The notes beneath the pieces were generated by a model, which did no database searches, had not been told where the DNA came from, and worked only from the letters and a program-made list of their open reading frames with translations. 64,000 bases of DNA from positions 423,716 to 487,715 of the forward strand of contig JAMXBD010001095.1 of assembly GCA_024138025.1 (NCBI GenBank). Reading direction: 5' to 3'. The position numbers and the translations under genes were made by a program. Every line of letters begins with the position of its first letter. The first letter of the stretch is position 1. Origin of the DNA: Combretum micranthum. Taxonomy: Eukaryota > Streptophyta > Magnoliopsida > Myrtales > Combretaceae. Positions 10,846 through 23,250 of this stretch are shown here, piece by piece.

Positions 10846-13800
10846 ACATATTAGAGCGGGAATGAAATAGTAATTTACCCAAGTAAACATAGTTGTTTGA
10901 GGAGTTAAATAATATGTTAAGCATTAAGAGAGAAATATGTAATTTGATTTGGTTTAAGCTAAGGAATTGATTCAATATAAGTAGAATGGTGATTTGATGT
11001 GATTCAATCTAATGTTAAATCGGATATTGTCATTTGTTTATAAATGGGTCTAATACATATCTATTGTTTCTAGATAAAAAATTATCAATACACAAATTAG
11101 ACAAATTTAATTACCAATATACAGTTGCTAAATCACGTTTAAAAAATGGGATAAAGAAATTTATATACAAATCACGGGTGTAAATCACGATATCAAGCTT
11201 CACTATTGTCTTTATATCGCGTTTTATTTAAGCGATAGTTGATTTTCGTACGAATATCGTGGTTGATTCCTGCGATATATGTATGACACTCGTCAACCAC
11301 CTTACGGATTTTTTTTTTTTTTTATTTTGGTTCGATGTAGCTGTGGACCAATATTTTTTTTTCCTACTCTTGTATGCATGTTCTTTTTGCATAATTGATT
11401 TGACTAATTAGTGATAGAGGACATTATGCTGCCTTTTTTTTTTTTTGCATAAGTGTTTGACTAATTACTAACAAGTGACCATGCTTATTTTTTATCTTGA
11501 CTAGATATTAGCTTGCTTTTTTATTTTACACAATATACATGAATGGAAATCGTGATAATAAATCACGATGTAGGGATAATGATAATTATTTTTATATCCC
11601 ATTTGATAAACGCACTTTTAGTGTTATATTTAGATTATTAATTTTATTTCGACCTTATTTAAGTAATTAATCTCAAATAGGGTCTTCAATAAGAAATATT
11701 TTCATTTACAAACTCTTTCTAAAAACCAATATCTAGAGTTGTTTGAGAAGCCAAATCAAATATTTTTTATTTGTAATAAAGTAAAACCATTTAATTTGAT
11801 TTAGGCTAGCAATGAAAGAAAATCATAATAAATTGTCTTATTTATAGATCTTTGGAATTGAACTATTTAAAAAAATTGAAGAGATAAATCAAACCTAATT
11901 AAAATGATTTTGGGAGAAAATAGAAATAACTTTCATTAACTTTGATCTTTGTATGGATTACCTATAATTTTTTCAATTTGACAAATTAACTTTTAACCTC
12001 TAACAAATTAGCAAATAACCCCATAAAATTGATATGTTTTTATTAAACTTAAAAACCAGGTACCCTTTGTGTTGGTAATTTATCAAAGTTTAAAAAGACT
12101 ATTTGGAATTTAAAAGTTTAGGAGGTACATCATATTTAGGTCAAAGTTTAAGGGGTTATTTACAGTTTCTTCATAATTTTGTTTAGTATGATAAGAGATA
12201 GTGTCACATTTTTTAAATGCATCTTTTCTTAGAAAAAAAAAAGAAATTTTATATTCTTCTTCTTCTTCTTTAATTTATTTTGTTAGTTTTCAATTTTAGA
12301 ATAGTTTTTGTTTGTAACATTCTCTCAACAACTAGGCTTCCGAGCCCAACATCGACCACGAAATTCCTACCGCAAGAGGACAAAATAAGACTATATACTG
12401 GATGTGGTCATCTTATTCTATTATGTCTGCCTTAATAGAATTTACTCTAATAACCTTGCGGCGAGTATAGAATTACACAGATGTGTTCATGCCTAGTAAC
12501 TGTCCATGTCTTTTTTGAATCCTTTATCGATTTAAGTGTTGGAGTGCCAATAGGTAGACTACTCCCATTGCCTCTCAGCTAATGCTTGTTCATATTGTAA
12601 GCCAACTCCATTTGTAGTGCTCAACGATACCTTAGGCTAGGTTGAAACCATCAAGAATCTACATTCATTAGTTACATTATTACATCCTCAAAATGCTGGT
12701 TAGGTTAATAACATTGATTGAACCCTAAATAGGGGGTAAAAAAAAAAAACTTTTTAAAGTAATTTTGCCAACACATTCTAAGTGGACAACAATCATCTTC
12801 ATGATGTTTTAACTACTCTAGAATCAACTAGAGTGGAACAATGAGTCACTTCCCACTAAGTAAAGCTGTGCAAGCATTCCAAACTGCCCTTCCCTACTTT
12901 ATCTCATGGGCTTTGTGAGCTAGCTTACTTTGGCTCATATTATAAAAAGGGCAAAAAATTTTAGCTCACTCCATACTGCGAATTTTGGTGGGTTATGTTG
13001 GCAATTCATCAATTCGCTAAGATTTTTTTTCCAAATTTTTAATATTACAATGTAATCACACTAAATATAAATGTTATTTTTAATCAAAATTAAAAAAAAA
13101 AAAACTACATATGGAATAAAAATGGATATAAATTAAAAGGTACATATAAGACTATGGTAAAAAAATTCTTGTTTAACATTAATATTTCACTCTTATTTTT
13201 TGAATTTGGTTAATTTTTTTAATCCATACACACGTATAGTTATTTACTATTACTAGGTTTTTGTTTTTTTTCCCCTCTACATTTTTAACCTTTCATGGGC
13301 TCTTTATTAAAAGATAGAAAAAAAAAAATTGCATGTTCACGTAGTAAAATAGAGAATATTACACGTATAATGTACTTTAAAAAAATTCCATAAAATTAAA
13401 TTATGGAAAAAAATTACAGAAATAGTGTTATTATATCACACTTTGGAGATGCGATGCAAATTTTTTAAAAATTACATGTGTATTGCATGTGGGATGTGTG
13501 ATACACCTTGGATATGTATCGCATGTCAAACGAGCGATAAACCTGTATTACACATCTAATATGCGATAAATAAGCTCCTAAAGTTTTAGTGCCTAGGTCA
13601 TTGTATCTCGTTTTGGACATGTAATACAAGTAAAAATATTTATATTTTCATTCTAAGAAGTGATATAACGATACTAATTTAATTTTTTTTAGACAATTTG
13701 TATCTTATATATTTTTTTAAAGACAATGCTAGACACATCTTCCTCCCTAGTAAAATATATATTAAAATTTTTGGTTTAAACTGCTTTTTTACAAGTTAAA

Positions 13801-14540
13801 CAAATTAACACGTGTAATTTACCCCTTTGCAAAGCTCTACCAAGTACCAACGTGGCTACGATGACTCTCGGTAATTTGCACGTTTTCCAAATTAACTTTG
13901 TTCACAGTTACAAGGATTTCACGGGCCATGCCTAGATGAATCTAGCACCTACAGTTTTGACATTTCACTTTGAAATGAGGCATTGTCATATTTTATTGGT
14001 TCTTTTATCTTATTTTTCCATATTTTGATTTTATTTTTCATTTCACTTTCCTACATACAAGAAATTCATTGTTTGAAATTTATATCGATGAGATTTCGAA
14101 AAAATATATATATATATATATATTTCTGCGAAAAGGTATGAAAAAAATAAATTATTTTTTTTTATAGGAATCTATACATCCCATCACAATACATGTAAAC
14201 TATGATCTCATAGTTAATTTAATTAGTGACAAAAAAATTATAATTAAATCAATTATAAAAATTAATATAAAAAACATTTTAATACCTTGACTTCATAACT
14301 AAATATATACGGAAAAGGGCCAATTTTGTGTTGAATATATCTAAACTATTATCTCATAATTATTTAGTTTTACTAAATATAGGTAAAACTAGCAGAGATG
14401 CATGAAACTTTCCTATTTTCGGCCCAATTCTTGTGTTTAAAACAATATGTGTTGGCCCATGTATTTGAAAAAAGGGCTGATAACCATAGGAAAGAATCGA
14501 ATTCAAACAAACAGGTTAAAAAAGCCTCCTTGCCTTTTTA
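10846..14540. other. Intergenic DNA, AT-rich, no supported gene
   Basis: Homopolymer runs, a (TA)n run near 14104-14122 and no protein-like frame were seen. The stretch 12330-12680 is less AT-rich and may be an old repeat remnant, but I do not recognise it. Nothing else is supported. Confidence 0.6.
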
Positions 14541-14544
14541 TGTC

Positions 14545-14549
14545 AACGG
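14545..14549 (+). promoter_or_regulatory. MSA-like core (AACGG) upstream of the kinesin gene
   Basis: TCAACGGTC lies about 160 bases before the chosen start codon. AACGG is the core of the mitosis-specific activator element bound by three-repeat MYB proteins in plant G2/M genes. A five-base core occurs often by chance, so the call rests on its position ahead of a presumed mitotic motor gene. Confidence 0.35.
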
Positions 14550-14709
14550 TCGACTCTTTTTCAAAATCTTAACATTCATCTTCCAACATCATCGTCTTCT
14601 TTCGTTGTTTCTTTCAGTTCTTCTTAATCACACAAACGCACTCTTCACTCCAAATCCACTCAAGATTCTTCACCAGGAGCTGCATTTTAATAATAACAAC
14701 TCGGCTTCA

Positions 14710-17700
14710 ATGGAGTCTTCAAGCACCAGCATTAATAGCGCACCCCACAATTCGGTTTCCAAAGTCAGAGTTGTTGTGAGAGTTCGTCCTTTCCTCCCTC
14801 GCGAGATCACTGCCACGAATGCATACCCCGTTTCTTGTGTTTCGGCTCTTGATCGAAAACTGACCAATAATGAAGAAGCAAGAAGAAGAAGTCACTGTCC
14901 ATCTCAAAGATCAATTCACCAGGTTCTTCAATTATCTTTGTTTTGCATTTTTTTTTGGTTGTCTTTTGCTCTTTCTTGTTCTAGTTTAGGGAAATTTTTA
15001 AGAATTTAATCTTTTCTTTTTTTCTTTTTTTGTAATTTTAAGATCACGAGCACACAGAACTTTGTACACCGAGTGAGCCCTTGTAATTTTACGAGCTTTT
15101 CGTGGTCAAAATAGGGAGAAAAAATTAAGCACGTGTAGACTTTTGGTAGAATTATGAGCTTAGTTATACGGTTCTACAGATTCTGCACTATTTTACAATT
15201 CTGTATGTTCCAATTGGGAGTAGAATTGCGAGTTTCATAGAATTTCTTGTCAAGATAGCTAATTGGAACCTGGATTTGGAATGTGTGACGGCTAGATTTG
15301 CTTTATGTGTTTTTTTTCCCTCTTTGATATGTGGTATTAGGATTTGATTTGGATGTTTTTTTTTTTTTTTTTGGATATGTTTGTAGTCGCAACGAGTGTT
15401 ACAAGTTGGATTCTTTCTTTGAGCAAGAAGATAACAATGTGGGGAAGATATTTGATAGAGAAGTTAAGCCTTTGATTCAAGGACTCTTTAAGGGCTGCAA
15501 TGCTACTGTGTTTGCTTATGGTGCTACGGGAAGTGGAAAAACCTTTACCATGCAGGTCAGTTTTCCTTAAAAAGAATGATCTTGATGACATTTATATAGC
15601 CAGTTTTTAACTTGTACCTTTTTTCACACGCGTAGCATGATAATTATACTTAGTACTCGGTTCAGGATGAAGAATTTTTCCTTACAATGACAAAACTGAT
15701 TTGGGAGGGCTACATTGCGTAGCATGATATTGATCTTAGTACTTGGTTTTACAATGATGAATCTTTCCTTACAAAGGCAAAGCTATCAGGTCTGTTTGTT
15801 TTGGCTTTTTTCCGGTAGATACAGACCCTTTTTCAAACTTTTTGCTAATAAATTATTTATCAAGAAATAGATATAGATAAAAAAAAGTTGACAGTTCTCA
15901 TTAAAAGATCAAATAGAACAAATATAGATAAAATTTAGATGCAAATCGGATATATTTACACATATCATTTTAAAAAAGATACGGATATAGATGAAAAACA
16001 GACAATCCAAACAAAGAAGAAAATCGCTTTTTGGGTTCTTTTCAAAATATATTGTAATTAAAGATTTTTGGGTTCTTTTCAAAATATATTGTAAAGATTT
16101 TGTCAAATAATATGGTAGCAATCTGAATGTGAAGAGGTTGTGGTCACTAGTGGGTCTTTGTGGTAAGTGAATGGTGCAAGATGAACATGTTCTATAGCTG
16201 GTGATGGAGGTTATCCATTTGATGATATAGAAATGGAGATTGGCATTTTTTTACTAGCATTTTTTTGTGTTTATGAACCAACACTGCTGGTGGAAGGTCA
16301 TTGCTGTTGTCCTCTACCAGCATTTACCGCTAAAGACCACTAATATCTATAGCATCTTGATATGAACATGATGGCATTTGATAACTATAAAACTTTGATT
16401 ATAACACATATTTTTTTTTTTCTATATATGTTTTTCAAGGATCATACACTACCTCAGCTCTTGGTCCTAGTTGTTATTTAGCCAAGACTTGTTCGCTTTT
16501 CCTTGAGTGTCTATTTCATAAATTCTTTTTAACAAGAAAATTGCTTCAAGAATATGACGATTTCAAACGATTATTTCATCTTTCAGGGTACTGATGAGCT
16601 GCCAGGACTAATGCCACTTTCTATGTCCAACATCTTATCCATGTGCTTGATGACAGGAAGTATAGTAGAAATTTCATACTATGAGGTCTATCTGGAAAAA
16701 TGTTATGATCTCTTAGAAGATCAGCCTAAGAAAATAGAGATCCTTGATGACAAAGATGGCCAAAGTCATTTAAGGGGATTGTCCCGGGTTCATGTGACAT
16801 CGATGTCTCAGTTCAATGAGGTATTCTCTAGTGGAATTCAGAAGCGTAAGGTGGCTCACACGGGGCTTAATGATGTCTCGAGTAGGAGCCATGGAGCACT
16901 GGTGATTTCTGTTACAACTCCCCATGGTGGTGGTTCTGAATCTTCAATCACTGCAAAGTTGAACCTCATAGATTTAGCTGGTATGCTTTGAATCTTGGGA
17001 CCAACTATTGCCTCTAGGCGGGTGGCTCCTTTTTGCATACCTGTGTCATTGTTTTTCTTCCAGTAGTTGCACAAATCTAGTTTTGCTTTTGCCCTATTAT
17101 GAAAATGTTAGTCCATTGTTAACAAATAATTCCTAAATTGTGACATTCCTCCACATGCTGTCCATCTAAAACAATCAAATATGTCCGTTTTCTTGTTTTC
17201 CATCACAAACAAGCCATTATGATGACATGTTGTGTGACTTGTGATCATCAGGCAATGAGGATAATAGGAGAACCTGCAATGAAGGGATCCGCATCCAAGA
17301 AAGTGGGAAAATCAATCAATCATTGTTTGCATTATCCAATGTGATATATGCCTTAAATAACAACAAACCCCGGGTTCCTTATCGAGAAAGCAAATTGACC
17401 CGGATATTACAGGACTCTTTAGGTGGAACCAGCCGTGCCCTGATGGTTGCTTGTCTGGTAACATTCACTAGCTAATCAATGTTGCTCTTTGTTCAGCCTT
17501 AAATCACCTATTTGTGTCTTATGCTCTCTCCATTCATATAATAGAACCCGGGAGAATACCAAGAATCAGTGCATACTGTTAGCTTGGCAGCTCGATCACG
17601 CCATGTCACAAATCTGGTGTCTTCAGCTCAAAAGACACCGAAGTTGAAAGTAGATATGGAGGCTAAGCTGCGTGCTTGGCTTGAATCAAGAGGCAAAACA

Positions 17701-19408
17701 AAGAGTGCACAAAGGCTTGGGGGACTTGTTTCCCCAATTTCTTATAGAGATCCCGCTAGTTCAGTCAAAAAAACCAGTGAATATCGAAATTCCGTGAAAA
17801 GAGAGGCCCAAGATGCATTGTCAACAAAGAGGTATGTTCGAAAGCAGCACCTGGATAAAGTTTCCATGTATGATAGACTATGCAAAAATGGGACATATGT
17901 AAAATATTCTTTATACATGACATCATATGATTGGAGAGTACATAAATAGAACACTATTCCACGTTTGTTGCAGCTTTTCCATTCTCTTGACTCTTCATTA
18001 TTTCAATCCAGGGCAAATTCTGTGCGTCGTGGAAACTTATTTGATAATAGAGAATCAGCAGATTTGGACTCAAAGGTAAAATTTTAAATTATAAGTAATC
18101 CTTTTTTTGGTGTTAGTCGTCTAAGGCTATTGAGGGATGATGGCTCTGCCTTATAATTCAAGCAGAATCCTGGGGCGGTACCTGAAAACAAAAATGAAGA
18201 CGCAAAGGCTGCCCCGGATGCATTAACTTTTGAGTCAGGAATACAGTTACAAGGTATTATTAATTCAAAAACTTCATCAATTTTTATTTCAAGTACTATG
18301 GAAATACTGGAAACATAAGGGTTAGTTTCACTGATGTCAAGCTTTCATTTGCTTGTAGATAAGACAACAGACAAAGATGAGAATGAAGTAGCTAAAACAT
18401 CTGTTGCTTCCTTTGAACCACCACCAGCTATCGAGTCAAAGACTAAAATGCAGAGTCCTTTGAGAAAAGCTCTCTCCCCTATCAACTCTAATTATATCCA
18501 GAGAGCTTCAGAAGCGTCGGAATTGACAGACCAACCGTGTGCATATTTCTTTGAGCCAAAGACTCCATCGACATGTGCAAAGACAAACAAATTTCAAAAT
18601 ATATGCACCCCACTTGACAAGCTCAATGAATGCCGTTCGAATCTGAAGGCAAGTATCTGCATTCTAAGCTTTCATCTGGGTTTGTTTCTTCCTGGGTTCA
18701 GTTACTGATTTTCTTAATATTTGATGGACAGACTTGCTTCATCAAGCAATACATTGATTTCTTAAATGTGGCAAGCAGGTAAAGTTTTCTTTCCTTATTC
18801 ACCTTGTTTTAGTTCATATGTTCAACTTCTAAATGAAACTAATCATCCATTTTGGATGTTCGAATTACAGGGAGGAGTTACTTGAGTTGAAGGTATAGAT
18901 TGCAATGATAAATTTACTCGTGTGAATATGTTCTTCAATGTTTAACTAATGATTTTAAAATAAATCAGGGAATTGGTCCGAAGAGAGCAGATTACATTGT
19001 TGAACTCAGGGAATCCAGTCCACTAAAATCAGTATGTGCATGTTTCTCCTCCTTTCAGCCAGAAAGATGAGCAATTCATTTGTTGATTTGATAGTCAATT
19101 CTAACTGGATTGCTTCTGAAAATGCAGCTGAATGATTTGGAGAAGATTGGTCTCTCTTCCAAGCAGGTTACTTATTGCTATACCAGCAAGAAATGCCTAT
19201 TACTTTGGCCTCAAACCATCACTTAGCACTAGCAGTAGCCACTAGTAACTGTAATTGCTTGAGAAACAAAGGATTATGTTTGAATCTACCAAAATTTTGA
19301 TCTCTTTGGTCTTAATAGTTACTGACAATTTGACATTTTTCTGAACTTTCCCTTTGTTTGCAGGTACATCATATGTTTGGCAGTGCTGCTAAAGTTGTAT
19401 TTGGTTAG
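14710..19408 (+). CDS. Kinesin-10 family motor protein with C-terminal helix-hairpin-helix (KIN-10B/KIF22-like); exon 1 frameshift
   Basis: This is an ATP-driven microtubule motor; kinesin-10 proteins with this C-terminus act on chromosomes or spindles. Exons: 14710-14922, 15387-15555, 16587-16980, 17252-17457, 17545-17831, 18012-18075, 18166-18253, 18359-18648, 18732-18778, 18871-18892, 18969-19031, 19128-19166, 19364-19408. Motifs: [11 protein letters not shown] (about residues 18-28), P-loop GATGSGKT (116-123), switch I NDVSSRSH (222-229), switch II LIDLAGNED (from 254), and neck-side [12 protein letters not shown]. The C-terminal helix-hairpin-helix ([16 protein letters not shown], about 590-635) is a DNA-binding fold. 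The exons total 1927 bases, one more than a multiple of three. The surplus base maps to the GAA-rich run at 14871-14890; without it the frame gives about 641 residues, normal for the family. The 14398 in-frame ATG was not chosen because the upstream peptide is not kinesin-like. Intron 8 is GC-AG. Confidence 0.92.
15789..16018 (-). mobile_element. MITE-like element in kinesin intron 2 (copy 1)
   Basis: About 230 AT-rich bases with inverted ends: GTCTGTTTGTTTTGGC at the left and, read inverted, CTTTGTTTGGATTGTC at the right. Its reverse complement aligns along most of its length with 32485-32701, including a near-identical block around ATTTCTTGATAAATAATTT. It has no coding capacity. No clear target duplication was found. 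The superfamily is unknown, possibly hAT-like by size. Confidence 0.65.
16028..16098. repeat. Tandem duplication of about 37 bases in kinesin intron 2
   Basis: The unit TTTTGGGTTCTTTTCAAAAT plus its following bases occurs twice back to back immediately after the MITE-like element. This looks like local slippage or a repair product. Confidence 0.75.
18649..18731 (+). other. GC-AG intron 8 of the kinesin gene
   Basis: The exon 8/intron boundary reads AAG|GCAAGT and the acceptor reads ACAG|ACT. Only the GC donor keeps the frame between exons 8 and 9 (exons 7 plus 8 total 378 bases, divisible by three) and preserves the family sequence [18 protein letters not shown] donor four bases downstream would shift the frame. 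Confidence 0.85.
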
Positions 19409-21437
19409 AGGGGATTATGCAACCACCTGTTGTAAATTGTCACCTTATGAACCATTGTAAAAATATTTGCCTATAATCTAGTGTAGGGCTTGAATCTTCA
19501 TGAGGCCAAACATGATGTAACATTTGCAGCATAGTGTAACATTATCCATATTTTATTTTAAGTACATAATTAAATTAGATAGTGTGAAAAGTTCCATTCA
19601 TAGGCCTCTTCTCAAAAGATATAAGTTTAGAAAATACATAAATAAACTTGATTACAAATGTTATATAATAGATATATAATGCTAATTTGAGTATATCAAT
19701 AAGAAAGATTTCACACTCATTTAAGAAAAGCTCAAACTTTAAATTAGATGATTATAGCATTAGTCCGAGCAGCTAGAATATGTAATATAAAAAAAAAAAT
19801 ATTATGCATCTTACTAAAATTAAAAATCATGGTCTAGCATTACCTTCTTTTCCCTCTTTTCCTTTTTTTTATCCATATCTCTAGAAAGCTCAATAATGCA
19901 TTCAGCATAGATGATTGCTAAGATTTTTGTTTGTGTGTGTGTGTGTGTGATGGATAAGGGAAACACATCAGCATGATGGTGCTGCTGGGGCCTCGTCTTG
20001 AATTGCGCATCACATCAATCTCCTACAACTTCCATCTACCACAAGCACGTTAATATCTGCCTTTTTGTTGGTTTCATCAGATCCATTGAAAATAGGACTT
20101 TTACAAACCTAATCGCTTCATAGTAAAAAGATTCAAAAAGATTAATATATTTTCATTCTTATCCATCATTATCCATCAATATCTATTGTTGCATAAAGTC
20201 TTGCCCCTCGGCATATATAAAATAACTGTGATTTTTATAATATATAATTCATCAAAAGCAGCAAAACATGTCTACGAGTCTCTGTACCGACTCGATAAAA
20301 ATCAAGGATCTAAAACTTTACCTACAAACTCTAATAAGGATATAAATAAATCAAGCAACTTGAAGAAAATTCAAGCCGAAATATATTTTTTTTTTAATTT
20401 ATCCAATTAACTAATAGAGTTTAAAATACCGGTTTACTATTGCCTCAACTTTATCCACATATATGAATTTTTCTCTATTAAAACAATTAATTAGTAAATT
20501 TTTAAATATCAAATTTATTATTTCAACTTTATTTACTCTTACAATCAACAACCTAAACTTTATCAATATTAGCTACTCGAGCTATCTTTACTCAAATTTG
20601 CAATTACACACCTCATAATATAAGTAAGGATTAATGCCTTATTCGGTACTTAAAATTTGATCAAAAAATCAATTAGGTATCTAAACTTGTAATATGTTCA
20701 ATTTCATAACCTAATTGGACTTTTTATACTCTAAACACTATCTCATCCAATCATCTGACACGTATAATTTTTTAAAAACATAATAAAAGAGTAAAATAAT
20801 ATTTACAGCAAAAAAAGTTCAATTGAGATATAAAATTAAACATTTAAAAAAATCAATACCTACCTCATTTTTTGATCAAATTTTAGATACCAAATAGAGT
20901 ATTATCTCATAAATAAATTTAAAATATTTTTAAACTTCAGATAAGTTACATACATAAATAAATAAAATTTAAATATCAAATATACAAGTCTTAAGGTTCG
21001 ATATTTCGAGTTAAAATTTGAGTTCATACTCATGCAATAGTACTTTAAAGTCAGCATTACATAGCAAGCTGGAAATAATAAAATTTGGGCACATGGCTAA
21101 AAAGAGAGGAGATTCCATTGACAATCCTGTGACCATGTCGAGCAGAGACAAGAAACAGAAGCAACCACACAAGAAAGGCAAAGTAACTATAAATTCTTTT
21201 AGCTGAAAAGTAGGATTCTCATCAGTACTAAGTCATGATTACATTATTTAAAAATACCCTCAACCCACGTTTAAAAACCTCAACAACACAAGACGGCGGC
21301 TACACATAGTATTTAGAAACTGACAAAGAACACGTTCATACATAATAATATTATTACATAACTACAGATGATGATGATGATGTCTCTGCTTTGAAGGATG
21401 GTCTCGTCCTGAGATCGAGTGGAGTGGAGATAAAAAC
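19409..21437. other. Intergenic DNA and 3' flanks between the kinesin and metallothionein genes
   Basis: Contains the kinesin 3' UTR region, a (GT)n microsatellite near 19928-19948, a MITE-like inverted-repeat element at about 20629-20909, and the 3' UTR of the next gene at its right edge, where GATGATGATGAT sits near 21366. Small open frames here have no protein-like features. Confidence 0.6.
20629..20909. mobile_element. MITE-like element with about 40-base inverted ends
   Basis: The left end (CGGTACTTAAAATTTGATCA) and the right end (TGATCAAATTTTAGATACCA) are imperfect inverted repeats about 280 bases apart. There is no coding capacity. A target duplication was not clear. This is a typical non-autonomous DNA transposon layout. 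Confidence 0.6.
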
Positions 21438-23084
21438 TCATTTACAAGTACACGGATCGCAGGTGCAATTCGATCCGCACTTGCATCCGTTCTCGGCTCC
21501 CGTTTCCATCTCGGACTCCTCGAATTGTCTGCACATCCCACCAAAACCTTAATTAGTATACTCGTCTGAGGAACTTCAACGGTCTGTTACGGCATCGTCT
21601 TGTCCACAATATTAATATTAAATTAATCATATAATATTAATATAAATGAAATATTAAGGACTCCATGCCTGTTCAAATAGATCTGAATTGTTCAATTATG
21701 ACATTTTTCTCAATTTGAGCATTTGATTTAGTTTAACATCTATTTCATTTCTCTTTAATTAAACAACTTATCAAAAAAAATACATAAAAAAATAAATATT
21801 ATTTATAAATCAAATATAAATAAATATGAACAGAAATTAAATACAAATAAAATAAAAAAAAAGCCCATCCAAACAACCTCTTAATTGTACCGTACATATC
21901 AAATGAATGAGATCATGGGAAAGAGAATGATGTCGTGATTATTACAAAAATACTTAAAAAATTCAGATTGTTTCGATCATCGATTTGTAGTTAAAAAAAC
22001 AAAAAATTATAAGATCCAAATAGGTTTTGATAAATGATTAATTATTTATGTTTTGGAATGGAAGAGAATGGGATCATACGGTTTAGCAACGGGAGCAACA
22101 CCCATGACAAGGGTCTGGGTGGTGGTCGTAGTCTCTGCAAAGCTCAAGTCAGCGTGCATCTTGCATCTGCAAAATCAAACAACCAAATTCCACTTAAAAA
22201 CTTACCTAGTAGATATATACACACACACACTAATGTATTAATATGGATTTGTTTTATAAATTTTATAACCAAACTAGAATTCGACAAAAATATAAAGAAT
22301 TCGAGTTTTTTCACTAATAATTTTCACTTAAGTTAATTACAAAACATCTTCCACCATCCAGTTGATGGATCCTTTCGTTAATTATTTAAACAATTAAAAT
22401 ATATTAAATAATATTATAAATACCCAGTTTCAGTTAAATATGATTTCTTAATAAGCTCAAAAAAATTGATAAAATCATGATTTTTTTTTTTTAGTAAAAA
22501 CTGCAAGATTTTAAGCACAACAAACATCGAAAATCGTGTCAGGAAAAAAAAAGGATGAATTTACCAATATTTAGGTAAGTGAGGTTTCAATATTTAAAAA
22601 AATATATCAATTTAAATTATTAAGACTTCTTTTTAGTTTTAATTAAATATTATATTCTGTTGACATTAATCATCAAATCCAACTCGATCCAATTTTTTAA
22701 ATATTGATACCTTAATACCTTAAATGAATTTATCAAAAACTTTTATTCAACAAGTCAAGATGCTAGAATCTCAAATCACTCCAATACTTGATTCCTTCTA
22801 ATATAATTTTGAAAAAAAGGGCCAAAAATCAAACAAACCCAAATCATGATTTGACCTGCCAGAGTGGAGCATCACATGATCTTTTATTTAACATAAATCC
22901 TATGAGAAGATCAAACTTCTACATGAAACATGTACCGTGTATGTGTGTACCATAGTACATATATACTATATAATATTCTAATATGAGAGCAACAGTGAAA
23001 GTAGGAAATAGAGTAGTACCCTCCACAGCCACTGCCGCACTTGCAGTTGGAGCCACAGCCACAGTTTGCAGCACCGCAAGACAT
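21438..23084 (-). CDS. MT2: Type 2 metallothionein (copy A), Cys4 lost
   Basis: A small cytosolic Cys-rich protein expected to bind Cu and Zn and buffer metals and oxidants. Three exons on the minus strand: 23084-23020, 22166-22080, 21528-21438; all introns are GT-AG and the exons total 243 bases, giving 80 residues. The N-terminal domain [14 protein letters not shown] has the CxC pattern of type 2 plant metallothioneins. The Cys-free linker includes the family motif [16 protein letters not shown]. The C-terminal domain is [15 protein letters not shown]. Thirteen Cys are present: the Cys-Cys pair usual at positions 3-4 is Cys-Gly here, while copy B keeps both. The start is fixed by the universal MSC opening. 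A TATA box and a G-box lie upstream. Confidence 0.93.
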
Positions 23085-23200
23085 TTTTTTGGTTTGAGAA
23101 AGCTTAATAATAAGATGGGGGTGTGTTTTCGTTGGTCTGGGTAGGCTTTGTGTCCAAGCAAAGTACGACTCGTTGGGTTTCGTTGGAAAGACAATGGCAT

Positions 23201-23210
23201 TCATTTATAG
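23201..23210 (-). promoter_or_regulatory. TATA box of metallothionein copy A
   Basis: CTATAAATGA on the minus strand, about 117 bases before the start codon. Confidence 0.65.
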
Positions 23211-23244
23211 CGCAAGGAGAGAAGATAGTGGAACAATTACCGTC

Positions 23245-23250
23245 CACGTG
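23245..23250 (-). promoter_or_regulatory. G-box (CACGTG) of metallothionein copy A
   Basis: A palindromic CACGTG within CCACGTGTC lies about 35 bases beyond the TATA box. The same motif at the same spacing occurs in copy B. G-box/ABRE-type sites bind bZIP and bHLH factors in stress and light responses; the role here is inferred. Confidence 0.55.

Noticed and set aside
12330..12680. Less AT-rich stretch that might be a gene
   Set aside because: No frame of useful length and no splice-compatible coding text; probably an old repeat remnant.
14398..14709. In-frame upstream ATG that would extend the kinesin N-terminus by 104 residues
   Set aside because: The extra peptide has no kinesin-family character and the region looks like a pyrimidine-rich 5' leader; the MESSSTS start is preferred.
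22034..22336. 100-codon plus-strand frame overlapping the metallothionein gene
   Set aside because: Shadow of exon 2 and intron 2 of the minus-strand gene.
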